Of a stretch of DNA of 15,619 nucleotides, positions 7,591 through 14,094 are shown in pieces (the stretch's first letter is position 1; each line of letters opens with the position of its first letter). Below the pieces are notes generated by a model that ran no database searches, was not told where the DNA came from, and was given only the letters and a program-made list of their open reading frames with translations. A program made the position numbers and the translations under genes. Source of the DNA: Phycisphaerae bacterium (lineage in GTDB: Bacteria; Planctomycetota; Phycisphaerae; Phycisphaerales; SM1A02); NCBI GenBank assembly GCA_002690755.1, contig NZFT01000045.1:6657-22275 (forward strand). The letters run 5' to 3'.

Positions 7591-8712
7591 TCAGGGGCAC
7601 GGGCCCCAGGCGCCGAACATGATCGTGAGGTCTGCGCCGTTGGCCACGCCATCGCCGTTCAGATCCGACGGACAGTCGACGCACGCGCCCCAGTCGCCGA
7701 GCAGCATCACGAGATCCGCACCGCCGACCACACCGTCACGATTCAGGTCGGCCGGACAGGGAATCGAGGCAACGCACGGATCCGCGAGCTCGAACTCGAT
7801 TTCAGCGACCGAAAGCCACTCCTTGAGGCAACCCCCAAAGGAGCCGCAGTCGTCGCCGCTCCATTCGGGGACACGTCGCTTCGCCCGACGATCGATCGTG
7901 GCGATCTCCGCATCGGTCATTGGAATGTCTAGGTAGACCTCGTCCGAGACGACCGGGAACACGCCGAGAGCGCCCATCCCGCAGATATCGGGAAACTCGA
8001 CGTTCTCCGTACGCGGCGTTCCAAATTCAAGTTCGACCTGATCCAGATGGACGTCCGCGTATTTCGTCTGACAAGTCCCGAGCGTGTCATCCTGGCATAT
8101 CTCACTCCAGTCGATACTCCAGGGGTCCAGCGTGAACTCGATGTCGAAGTCGAGCGATTCAGGCGGGTGGAGCTTGGGATCCGGGAGTGGGATGGCCAGT
8201 TCCGCGGTCAACCACGAGGCTGTCTCCTTCGAACCCGGAGCCTGAGTGAGCACCCGAACGTCTACGGTTTCGAAGTCGCCATGCCCCTCCTTGTTCATCC
8301 GGAGGGTCACGAAGAGACCAGGAGCAGGTGCGCAAGCCTCCTGATCTCCGAGCACCCGATGATCGAAACGGAGTATCGCATGCGTCGCACGCTCACACGC
8401 GGCGAGCGAGATCTCCTCTTGGAATAGCCTCGGAATTGTCGACGACCCGAACCGGGATTGTGTCTGCGGCCGTCTCATCTCGAGCGCCAGGTAGGTTCTG
8501 ACCTTGCCATCGGCACCGGTCTCCGTTCGAGGATCCGCGTTGAACGCCCACCCCGGCGGACTGATAAACTCGGGCTTCTTCCATGCCTCGGTCGATCCGT
8601 CGAAGCCACCGTCTCTCACGCCCTCGTCGGCCATTGCGGGTGCCGCGATCAATCCGAAACCACCCCACAGGACAGCGAGTCCGCACGAGGCGGCGATATG
8701 TAGGTTCTTCAT
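7591..8712 (-). CDS. Secreted protein of unknown function with dockerin tail
   Basis: 373 residues. The start at 8712 is supported by GAGGAG ten bases upstream and a signal peptide (MKNLHIAASCGLAVLWGGFG, cleavage near AMA|DE at 28). The mature N-terminus (VRDGGFDGSTEAWKKP) and the beta-rich body up to about residue 240 resemble a jelly-roll carbohydrate-binding type of module; this is inference, and no family was recognised. Several Cys residues (ACERA, CAPAPG, CQDDTLGTC, DICGMG, DDCGSFGGC) suggest disulfides outside the cytoplasm. Residues 319-373 are a dockerin-like pair: CPADLNRDGVVGGAD followed by GDWG, and CPSDLNGDGVANGAD followed by GAWGPCP. Loop position 9 is Gly in the first copy and Asn in the second, instead of Asp, so calcium binding may be weaker than in the other tails of the window. 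Confidence 0.85.
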   Translation of the reverse strand: MKNLHIAASCGLAVLWGGFGLIAAPAMADEGVRDGGFDGSTEAWKKPEFISPPGWAFNADPRTETGADGKVRTYLALEMRRPQTQSRFGSSTIPRLFQEEISLAACERATHAILRFDHRVLGDQEACAPAPGLFVTLRMNKEGHGDFETVDVRVLTQAPGSKETASWLTAELAIPLPDPKLHPPESLDFDIEFTLDPWSIDWSEICQDDTLGTCQTKYADVHLDQVELEFGTPRTENVEFPDICGMGALGVFPVVSDEVYLDIPMTDAEIATIDRRAKRRVPEWSGDDCGSFGGCLKEWLSVAEIEFELADPCVASIPCPADLNRDGVVGGADLVMLLGDWGACVDCPSDLNGDGVANGADLTIMFGAWGPCP

Positions 8713-9008
8713 TTGTCGAAAACTCCTCGAGTTGCAAACCCGGAATCATGCCCGGCCCACACGGGCCGACGCGATGTACGCCATGCGTTCACCGTCCGCT
8801 GGTAGGCGGTGTGCACGCTGGAGGTTCTCCAAACTCGGACAAGTCGGTTCGAATTCCGAGAATGCGATGCAGGATCCGAACCCGGACCTGCCTGCAGGCC
8901 CGGTCGAGCGAGCGCGTTCCGCGTGATCTGCACAAAAACGGGCGGTTTGAGTCCAATCCACTTGGCCATCGTCCGAAACAGAAAAAATATGAAGACGACG
9001 CGTGACCC
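8713..9008. other. Divergent intergenic region
   Basis: This separates the minus-strand dockerin gene from the plus-strand membrane protein gene. Short open frames on both strands show no motif, ribosome binding site or signal peptide. A small hairpin (CGGCCC / GGGCCG, four-base loop) occurs at 8753-8768 in the probable leader of the minus-strand gene. A ten-base palindrome GCCTGCAGGC is at 8890-8899. An A/T-rich patch with TATGAA at 8988-8993 is the best candidate for the promoter of the gene at 9009. Confidence 0.4.
8723..8728 (-). promoter_or_regulatory. Ribosome binding site of the dockerin protein
   Basis: GAGGAG on the minus strand lies ten bases before the ATG at 8712. It is one of only three clear Shine-Dalgarno sequences in the window, all in front of genes for exported proteins with C-terminal tails. 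Confidence 0.55.
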
Positions 9009-10271
9009 ATGATTCCGAACCACTCGAACTTCGCATGCGCGCTGATGCTGTTCCTCGTCGGATGGCTGATGGGGATCCTGCAGGTCGGCTCGATGCCGGG
9101 CGTGCCCACGCACGGGCGGTACCACGCCTCGGACATGGACGATCTGCGGGAGCAACTCCTCGGATACTCCGCAAGACCGGAGGTATACGCGGCCGGCGCC
9201 GATCATCCCGCGTGGTACGCGATCTGCGGCATGTATCAGAAGACCTCGACCGCCCTCGGTCTCGATGGGATGCAGCTGTGGAACATCGCGACCCCATGTC
9301 TGCTCGGCTTGAATCTCGTGCTTCTTCTGGCGTTGGCGAGACGAGTCGGATTTTCAACTTCCCAGGCGACCTGCCTGTCGCTCGCGTGGCTCGGCACGGG
9401 GGGCACGACCAACTGGAGCGTGGTTCTGGAGACCCATGTCCTCGCGCCCACCACCCTGCTGATTTCGGCCTTGATTCTGAGCCACCCGAAACTCACGCCA
9501 CGGATCTGGAATCGCGCCTCGTCGAGCACGATCGCGGCGTACGGTCTGGCGATCGCCATGGCGGCATCCATCACGATCACCAATGGAGCGCTCGCGGTCC
9601 TCGCCTTCGTTCCCGCGCGGTTCGTCCGTCGGCTTCGGCCACGTCTGCTGCTCCACGAGATGACGAGAAGATCCCCCACTCTTTTGACCGCGGGCCTCGT
9701 GGGCATCGGACTGCTGTCACTCGTCCACGTCACGGGGTGGTACCTCGTGCAGGATCCGAAAATGCAGCATTTCCTCGCGATTCTCGGTGAGCGCCACCTG
9801 CTGACCTTCATGGAAGGCGGGTGGTGGGACTCCGTCCTCGCGCTCGCCTGGATCGCCCCGCCGCTGAGCGAGTACCTGGGCACGCCACCCGAGAACATGC
9901 TCGTGCTGCACTTCAACTGGACGACGATTCCCGCATACGTTTCCGGTGTCATCGTCGTGTTCCTCACCGTCTGCTCGCTCCGAGTGACCCCCGCTCGGAC
10001 GATGTTCATTCCACTCTTTCCGCTGTTCGGAATCCTCCTGCACGCGATCTACGGGCGGGGTGAGTCGTTTCTCTATGCGGGCGCCTATGGCTGGGCGACG
10101 GTGATTTCGATCGGCCTGCTGGTCCGCGCGCGCTTTCCCGAATCCCTGAGCCGGATCGCGATGCTCGCCGGTATCGCCATGTTCGTGGTGAACACCCTGA
10201 TCTGGAGGAACGGTCTCGACTGGATCGTGGAACAGGGTCATCTCCTCCCCGAACTACCGCTGGCGCCGTGA
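9009..10271 (+). CDS. Polytopic inner-membrane protein, possibly GT-C-type glycosyltransferase
   Basis: 420 residues with about nine or ten hydrophobic segments, roughly 8-27, 93-111, 122-135, 144-158, 174-202, 223-246, 272-286, 305-325, 332-348, 356-373 and 382-400. A long polar loop follows the first segment (about 28-90) and contains HASDMDDLRE and HPAWYAICG. This layout of an acidic first external loop with a Pro-Ala-Trp-Tyr stretch, and the later ETHVLAPTTLL…TITNGALAVL region, recalls lipid-linked sugar transferases of the GT-C fold. No decisive motif is visible, so the function is inference. The ATG at 9009 has no Shine-Dalgarno sequence. An unrelated transporter-like or O-antigen-ligase-like membrane protein cannot be excluded. 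Confidence 0.8.
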   Translation: MIPNHSNFACALMLFLVGWLMGILQVGSMPGVPTHGRYHASDMDDLREQLLGYSARPEVYAAGADHPAWYAICGMYQKTSTALGLDGMQLWNIATPCLLGLNLVLLLALARRVGFSTSQATCLSLAWLGTGGTTNWSVVLETHVLAPTTLLISALILSHPKLTPRIWNRASSSTIAAYGLAIAMAASITITNGALAVLAFVPARFVRRLRPRLLLHEMTRRSPTLLTAGLVGIGLLSLVHVTGWYLVQDPKMQHFLAILGERHLLTFMEGGWWDSVLALAWIAPPLSEYLGTPPENMLVLHFNWTTIPAYVSGVIVVFLTVCSLRVTPARTMFIPLFPLFGILLHAIYGRGESFLYAGAYGWATVISIGLLVRARFPESLSRIAMLAGIAMFVVNTLIWRNGLDWIVEQGHLLPELPLAP

Positions 10272-10317
10272 ACGCCGGCGTCGGGCGAAGAACGATGATC
10301 GAACGGTTGATCCCGCT

Positions 10318-10764
10318 TCACGCGCCTTCCGTCACGCGTGCGCATCCCGAACGAACGCGTGCGTCGAAGGCTTCGTCGACTTCGGAACCCATCGATCCGA
10401 CCGCCGAACTCGTCCCGGCCCGACATCGGGGGCATTCCGCACGCACCAACCCCCGCTTCGAATCGTCGGTTCGTTCCCGCAGGCCGTTCGTGCGCCCGCC
10501 TGGAAACCGGTTGAACCGCCAGTGCATCGATGCAACCGCGGCGGGCGGCTGCCGGAGCATGATGACGCCGAACCATGCGAACACGGGCATCGGAGCCTGC
10601 GGTCCTCGGAGACCGAACACCGGATTGATGTTGGACGGCAGGTCGGGCTCGGCGGGTGATGCAGGCGTCCACAGGTGGTAGACGATGATCAACACCGAGG
10701 CCCTCACGATCGAGGCGACCGCAGCATGGTCCCATAATCTCCAAATCCGAGGGTTGTGACCCAT
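10318..10764 (-). CDS. Small membrane protein, hypothetical
   Basis: 148 residues, ATG at 10764. Residues about 12-32 (HAAVASIVRASVLIIVYHLW) form one hydrophobic segment. A second weaker one (PMPVFAWFGVIML) follows a Pro-rich linker. The C-terminal half is polar, with a CPRC motif (RAECPRCRAG) that could be half of a metal site but has no second pair. Codon third positions are strongly G/C, and the composition is less Arg-rich than the competing frames here, which is why this frame was chosen over the longer one at 10238-10801. There is no ribosome binding site. It converges on the membrane-protein gene and diverges from the PEP-CTERM gene. No family was recognised. Confidence 0.5.
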   Translation of the reverse strand: MGHNPRIWRLWDHAAVASIVRASVLIIVYHLWTPASPAEPDLPSNINPVFGLRGPQAPMPVFAWFGVIMLRQPPAAVASMHWRFNRFPGGRTNGLRERTDDSKRGLVRAECPRCRAGTSSAVGSMGSEVDEAFDARVRSGCARVTEGA

Positions 10765-10862
10765 TTCGAAAAATGTGGATTCTGCCGTGGGGGCGATCCA
10801 CTAGATTTTGTAACGGGGAGGAGGCGGCGGGAATCCCGAAGCCTGCTCGTGATCATTTTTTC

Positions 10863-10890
10863 GTGACCTTCCAGGTCACACTCATGTCAC
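10863..10890. promoter_or_regulatory. Inverted repeat, possible operator or leader hairpin upstream of the PEP-CTERM gene
   Basis: GTGACCT and AGGTCAC (10863-10869 and 10873-10879) are a perfect seven-base inverted repeat around TCC. A further GTCAC follows at 10886-10890, eleven bases (about one helical turn) after the GTCAC at 10875-10879. An A/T-rich run lies just upstream (10853-10861). The cluster ends 19 bases before the ATG. It could bind a dimeric regulator or fold in the mRNA leader; the sequence alone does not decide. Confidence 0.4.
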
Positions 10891-10893
10891 TGA

Positions 10894-10900
10894 AGAGGGA
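10894..10900 (+). promoter_or_regulatory. Ribosome binding site of the PEP-CTERM gene
   Basis: AGAGGGA lies nine bases before the ATG at 10910, within a purine-only leader stretch. Confidence 0.5.
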
Positions 10901-10909
10901 AAAAGAAAC

Positions 10910-11548
10910 ATGTTTCTGAAGACCACGTTGATCACTGCGTCCACGCTTGCACTGGCCACGGCAGCGAACGCGGACATCGTCTACAGCGGACCGCTCTTTG
11001 ACGGCGTTTCGGATGTGAATGGAGGCGGATCGCTCACGGTCGAGATCGCGGGACTCAACTACGAGTTCGGGATTCTCGTCGGCGGACCGCTGGACTACTC
11101 CTACGTCACCACCACGAGTGAAGGCGCAGGCCTGTTCGTTCCGCTGACCGAAACCGATGAAGCCCGGAACTTCTCGGCCGGTGACAACATCGGAACCCTC
11201 ACCTCCGTGCTCAACATGTACCCGCTTGGTGGTGGTGGCGAGAACATCAACCTCGTCATGCACGACTACTCGGGCACGGGTGGCCTCCCCGGAGAGTTCT
11301 CCGCCACCGGTACCGGCTACGTCGGATTCGGATTCGGCTCCGGCATCAACTTCAACTACGGCTGGATGGAGTTCACCAGCTTTCAAGAGGAGTTCGAAGG
11401 CGGACTCCAGAGCTACCTCAACATCACCGGTTGGGCGTACAACGACGAAGTCAACGGTTCGATCACCGTCGGACAGATCCCCGCGCCGGGCGTGCTCGGG
11501 CTGCTCGCGATCGGTGGCCTCGCCGGCCGTCGTCGCCGACAGGGCTGA
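10910..11548 (+). CDS. Exported protein with PEP-CTERM-like C-terminal sorting tail
   Basis: 212 residues. The signal peptide is MFLKTTLITASTLALATAAN, with cleavage after ANA near 21. The mature part is Gly-, Asn-, Ser- and Thr-rich and beta-prone (VYSGPLFDGVSDVNGGGS, YVGFGFGSGINFNYGW), with almost no Cys. Such composition is typical of exopolysaccharide-associated or surface proteins. The C-terminus has the three-part sorting layout: a short PAPG motif, a hydrophobic stretch VLGLLAIGGLAG, then an Arg cluster RRRR and two residues. This is the PAP variant of PEP-CTERM seen in planctomycetes, and such proteins are normally processed by an exosortase, which is not encoded in the window. The ectodomain was not recognised. 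A terminator hairpin follows directly. Confidence 0.85.
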   Translation: MFLKTTLITASTLALATAANADIVYSGPLFDGVSDVNGGGSLTVEIAGLNYEFGILVGGPLDYSYVTTTSEGAGLFVPLTETDEARNFSAGDNIGTLTSVLNMYPLGGGGENINLVMHDYSGTGGLPGEFSATGTGYVGFGFGSGINFNYGWMEFTSFQEEFEGGLQSYLNITGWAYNDEVNGSITVGQIPAPGVLGLLAIGGLAGRRRRQG

Positions 11549-11575
11549 AAGCACCTGAATCGATGATAACTTGAA

Positions 11576-11610
11576 ACGACGCCCGTCCCGGTCCCCGGGG
11601 CGGGCGTCGT
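11576..11610 (+). terminator. Terminator hairpin after the PEP-CTERM gene
   Basis: ACGACGCCCG (11576-11585) pairs perfectly with CGGGCGTCGT (11601-11610). The loop can extend the stem by CCC/GGG (11587-11589 with 11598-11600) past one bulged T. It begins 27 bases after the stop codon. No T-tract follows. Confidence 0.75.
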
Positions 11611-11770
11611 CATTCCCGAATGTCCACTCGATTCGCTCGATCGGATCGGACCGCGGGAACCGCCTTTCCGTCAGGGACGCCGCATCGACGTCGCTCGACC
11701 GCTTCACCACGCTCACTCGGTCGGCGCTGGTGCACACCGTCCATCCTCGCGGCATCCGGGGCCGACCCGT

Positions 11771-11776
11771 TAGACT
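11771..11776 (+). promoter_or_regulatory. Possible -10 element of the sensor phosphatase gene
   Basis: TAGACT lies 14 bases before the ATG at 11791, which would give a leader of about eight bases. There is no Shine-Dalgarno sequence and no clear -35 box. This is inference. Confidence 0.3.
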
Positions 11777-11790
11777 CCGATCGAACCGAC

Positions 11791-13800
11791 ATGAATCAGA
11801 CCCCACCGGCCAGCATCGACACCTCCCCCCCCCGATCGTCCCTCTCGATCGCGATCACCTATCCGGTGGTCCTCACCTTCGTGATCGGCCTCGTCGTCCT
11901 GTTGATGGGCATCGTCACCACTTCGGGCATGCAGCGTTCCACCCGGAACCTGCTCGATCAGTTGATCCATCAGGTGACCGAACGAATGCGGCTTGCGGTC
12001 ACCGACAGCCTTGAGCGGCCGTACCAGGTGTCCGAGCTCCTCGTGGACGGGGTCGAGAACGGCCGGACCCGGTTCGACGGCATCGATGATCTCGAGGCGT
12101 TCATTCCCATCGCCGCCGCGATGGGACGGGCGTTTCCGTCGATCGGATCGATCCTCGTGGCCACCGCGGATGACGACGTCATGTGGGTCGAGCGCCGCCC
12201 CGACGGAACCTGGAAGGTGATCACCTTCGATCACGCCGGGGACGGTCGGGCGTTCGAACGCCGGCTCGATGCCGAGGGCCGACCCAGCGGTGAGCCGTTC
12301 GCCGACTACCCGTACGCCCCCTCGACGCGGCCCTGGTACCGCACCGCCGTGGATGCGGGACCGCAGGGCTCGTGGATCCCTTTGTACGTCTGGGCGACCT
12401 CCGAAGACCCGCCGCCGATCGGGTCGGGATTCTGCCGTGAAGTCCTCGACGAGCGGGGACGTCGCCTCGCGATCATCGAAGTCGGGTTCACGAACCGAGG
12501 CCTGTCCGATCAGATGAGTCGCATCGAGATCGGCCGCGAGGGTCGGGCGATGATCGTCGACGCGGACGGCAACATCGTGGCGACCGACGAACCCAACATT
12601 CGCAAGAGCATCGACGGAAAGGTGCTGTCCGCGGTCGATGTCGACGACCCCGTGCTGGCGGCCGTCGCATTCTCGGCGGGCGAGACCATGACCACCCGGA
12701 TCGAGCAGCCGGCGGGCCGCTGGTGGGAGGCTGAATCGGAGTCGCTCGGCGTCGAGTGGGGTCCGGACTGGCAGCTCGTGCTCGCGATCCCCGACGAGGA
12801 ACTGCTGACGGGTGTCCGCGAAGTCCAGCGCAGCATGATGGTCGCCGGAATCCTCATCCTCGGCGGCTGCGCGATGATCGGGTTCGCCGTCGCCCGTTCC
12901 ATCGTGCTTCCGATCGTCGCACTCCGCGGCACCGCGGCCGCGATCGCCGGCGGCGATCTCGACGCGAGCTTCACGCCCCGGGGCGGGCGGGAGTTCATGG
13001 AGCTCTCCCGCGATCTCTCGTCGATGACCAGCGGATTGCGTGAACGCTTCGAGATGCAGACCGCGATGCAGGTGGCGATGGAGGTGCAGCAGAACCTGCT
13101 GCCCCGGTCGTCGCCGGAGATGGCGGGACTCGACATCGCCGCCACGAGCATCTATTCGGACGAGACCGGCGGCGACTACTTCGATTTTCCCGAGATCGAG
13201 TCGGACGCCTCCGACGAAGAACCCACGAGACTGCTGGCGATCGGCGACGTGACCGGGCACGGCATCGGCGCGGCGTTGATCATGGCGAGTGCCCGCTCCG
13301 CCCTCCGGACCTGCCTTCGACTCGCTGAGAGCCTCAGCGATCTGCTGGAGGATGTGAACGCGACCCTGGTGGAGGACATTCCCGCGGGCCGGTTCATGAC
13401 GCTTCTGCTCATTCGAATCGAACCGGATCGTTCCGAGTTCCGATGGACCACCGCCGGACACGATCCGCCGATCGTGTATGACCCGGGGACGGATTCGTTC
13501 AACGAACCCGAAGGCCGCGGCCTGCCGCTCGGGGTGGTGGAGGAGGCGACCTTCGACGAGTATCGGGAACCGTTGCACGGCCCCGGGACGATCGTGGTCA
13601 CGGCGACCGACGGGGTCTGGGAGACGGTCGCACCCGATGGGGAGTTCTACGGGAAGGACCGGCTTCGGGATCTGATCCGCAAGCATCGCGACCGGACGGC
13701 GGGCGAGATCATGGAAGCGGTGATCGAGGACACGAATCGATTCCGAGGGCACGACCGGGCCGCGGACGACCTGACGATGGTGCTGTTCAAGATCATCTGA
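11791..13800 (+). CDS. Membrane sensor protein phosphatase: Cache-like sensor, HAMP, PP2C/SpoIIE (RsbU-type)
   Basis: 669 residues. The ATG at 11791 was chosen over the in-frame 11620 because the extra 57 residues are Arg/Ser-rich and overlap the terminator region. The first membrane helix spans about 22-44. An extracytoplasmic Cache-like domain (about 50-345) follows, with RPWYRTA at 180-186 and AMIVDADGNIVAT at 253-265. The second helix spans about 348-370, a HAMP domain about 370-425, and a linker MEVQQNLLP about 430-437, as in RsbU-type enzymes. The PP2C/SpoIIE domain has GGDYFDF 460-466 (Asp462), AIGDVTGHG 483-491 (Asp486), TAGHDPP 554-560, ATDGVWE 605-611 (Asp607) and DDLTM with Asp660, so the metal-binding acidic residues appear intact. 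The family dephosphorylates STAS-domain antagonists in partner-switching control of a sigma factor or other output. No partner is encoded nearby. The ligand is unknown. Confidence 0.93.
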   Translation: MNQTPPASIDTSPPRSSLSIAITYPVVLTFVIGLVVLLMGIVTTSGMQRSTRNLLDQLIHQVTERMRLAVTDSLERPYQVSELLVDGVENGRTRFDGIDDLEAFIPIAAAMGRAFPSIGSILVATADDDVMWVERRPDGTWKVITFDHAGDGRAFERRLDAEGRPSGEPFADYPYAPSTRPWYRTAVDAGPQGSWIPLYVWATSEDPPPIGSGFCREVLDERGRRLAIIEVGFTNRGLSDQMSRIEIGREGRAMIVDADGNIVATDEPNIRKSIDGKVLSAVDVDDPVLAAVAFSAGETMTTRIEQPAGRWWEAESESLGVEWGPDWQLVLAIPDEELLTGVREVQRSMMVAGILILGGCAMIGFAVARSIVLPIVALRGTAAAIAGGDLDASFTPRGGREFMELSRDLSSMTSGLRERFEMQTAMQVAMEVQQNLLPRSSPEMAGLDIAATSIYSDETGGDYFDFPEIESDASDEEPTRLLAIGDVTGHGIGAALIMASARSALRTCLRLAESLSDLLEDVNATLVEDIPAGRFMTLLLIRIEPDRSEFRWTTAGHDPPIVYDPGTDSFNEPEGRGLPLGVVEEATFDEYREPLHGPGTIVVTATDGVWETVAPDGEFYGKDRLRDLIRKHRDRTAGEIMEAVIEDTNRFRGHDRAADDLTMVLFKII

Positions 13801-14094
13801 GCGGTCGCCTGGTCGACGCCGGTCATCGATCATCGGTCATCGATCATCGCACGGTCCGAACGCCGTCATCCCCCACCCCGAGGACGATCACCGCCAGGCG
13901 TGCCGGACGGGATCCTGCGATCCATCCGACCGATGAGCGAACGCCACGGCCCGGAGAACGAGGCCGCGACGATCCACCTCGATCCATCCGCGGTTCCGGC
14001 GTGGACCTCCCGATCCGCGCCAGGCCCGGACTCGCGCCGTCCGGCCCTATGATTGCAAGGCCTGCTTCTGCACTCGACGTGAATTCCGAACCCC
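13801..14094. other. Intergenic region with a possible 39-codon reading frame
   Basis: This lies between the phosphatase and the next plus-strand gene. It contains the 14-base tandem repeat at 13821-13848. A frame from ATG 13933 to TGA 14052 would give 39 residues (MSERHGPENEAATIHLDPSA…) with G/C-rich third positions but no ribosome binding site and no motif; it may be a small gene or chance. TATGAT at 14048-14053 is a candidate -10 box for the gene at 14095, giving a leader of about 35 bases. Confidence 0.35.
13821..13848. repeat. Two tandem copies of a 14-base unit
   Basis: GGTCATCGATCATC occurs twice in direct succession, 20 bases after the stop codon of the phosphatase gene. The unit itself contains the palindrome ATCGAT. 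It may be a binding site or simple slippage; nothing else in the window matches it. Confidence 0.75.

Noticed and set aside
8845..8858. CGGTTCGAATTCCG, which looks like the T-arm of a tRNA
   Set aside because: Position 61 is not C, the stem does not extend to five pairs, and no acceptor, D or anticodon stems can be placed around it.
8746..9357. Minus-strand open frames running into the gene at 9009
   Set aside because: They overlap the well-supported membrane protein on the plus strand and show only Arg/Ser-rich sequence with no start signal.
11620..11790. A 57-residue N-terminal extension of the sensor phosphatase
   Set aside because: It is Arg/Ser/Pro-rich and begins right after the terminator hairpin. 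The ATG at 11791 gives a normal short cytoplasmic start before the first membrane helix.
11770..13833. A 687-codon open frame on the minus strand opposite the sensor phosphatase
   Set aside because: Same shadow effect. The plus strand encodes intact Cache, HAMP and PP2C motifs.
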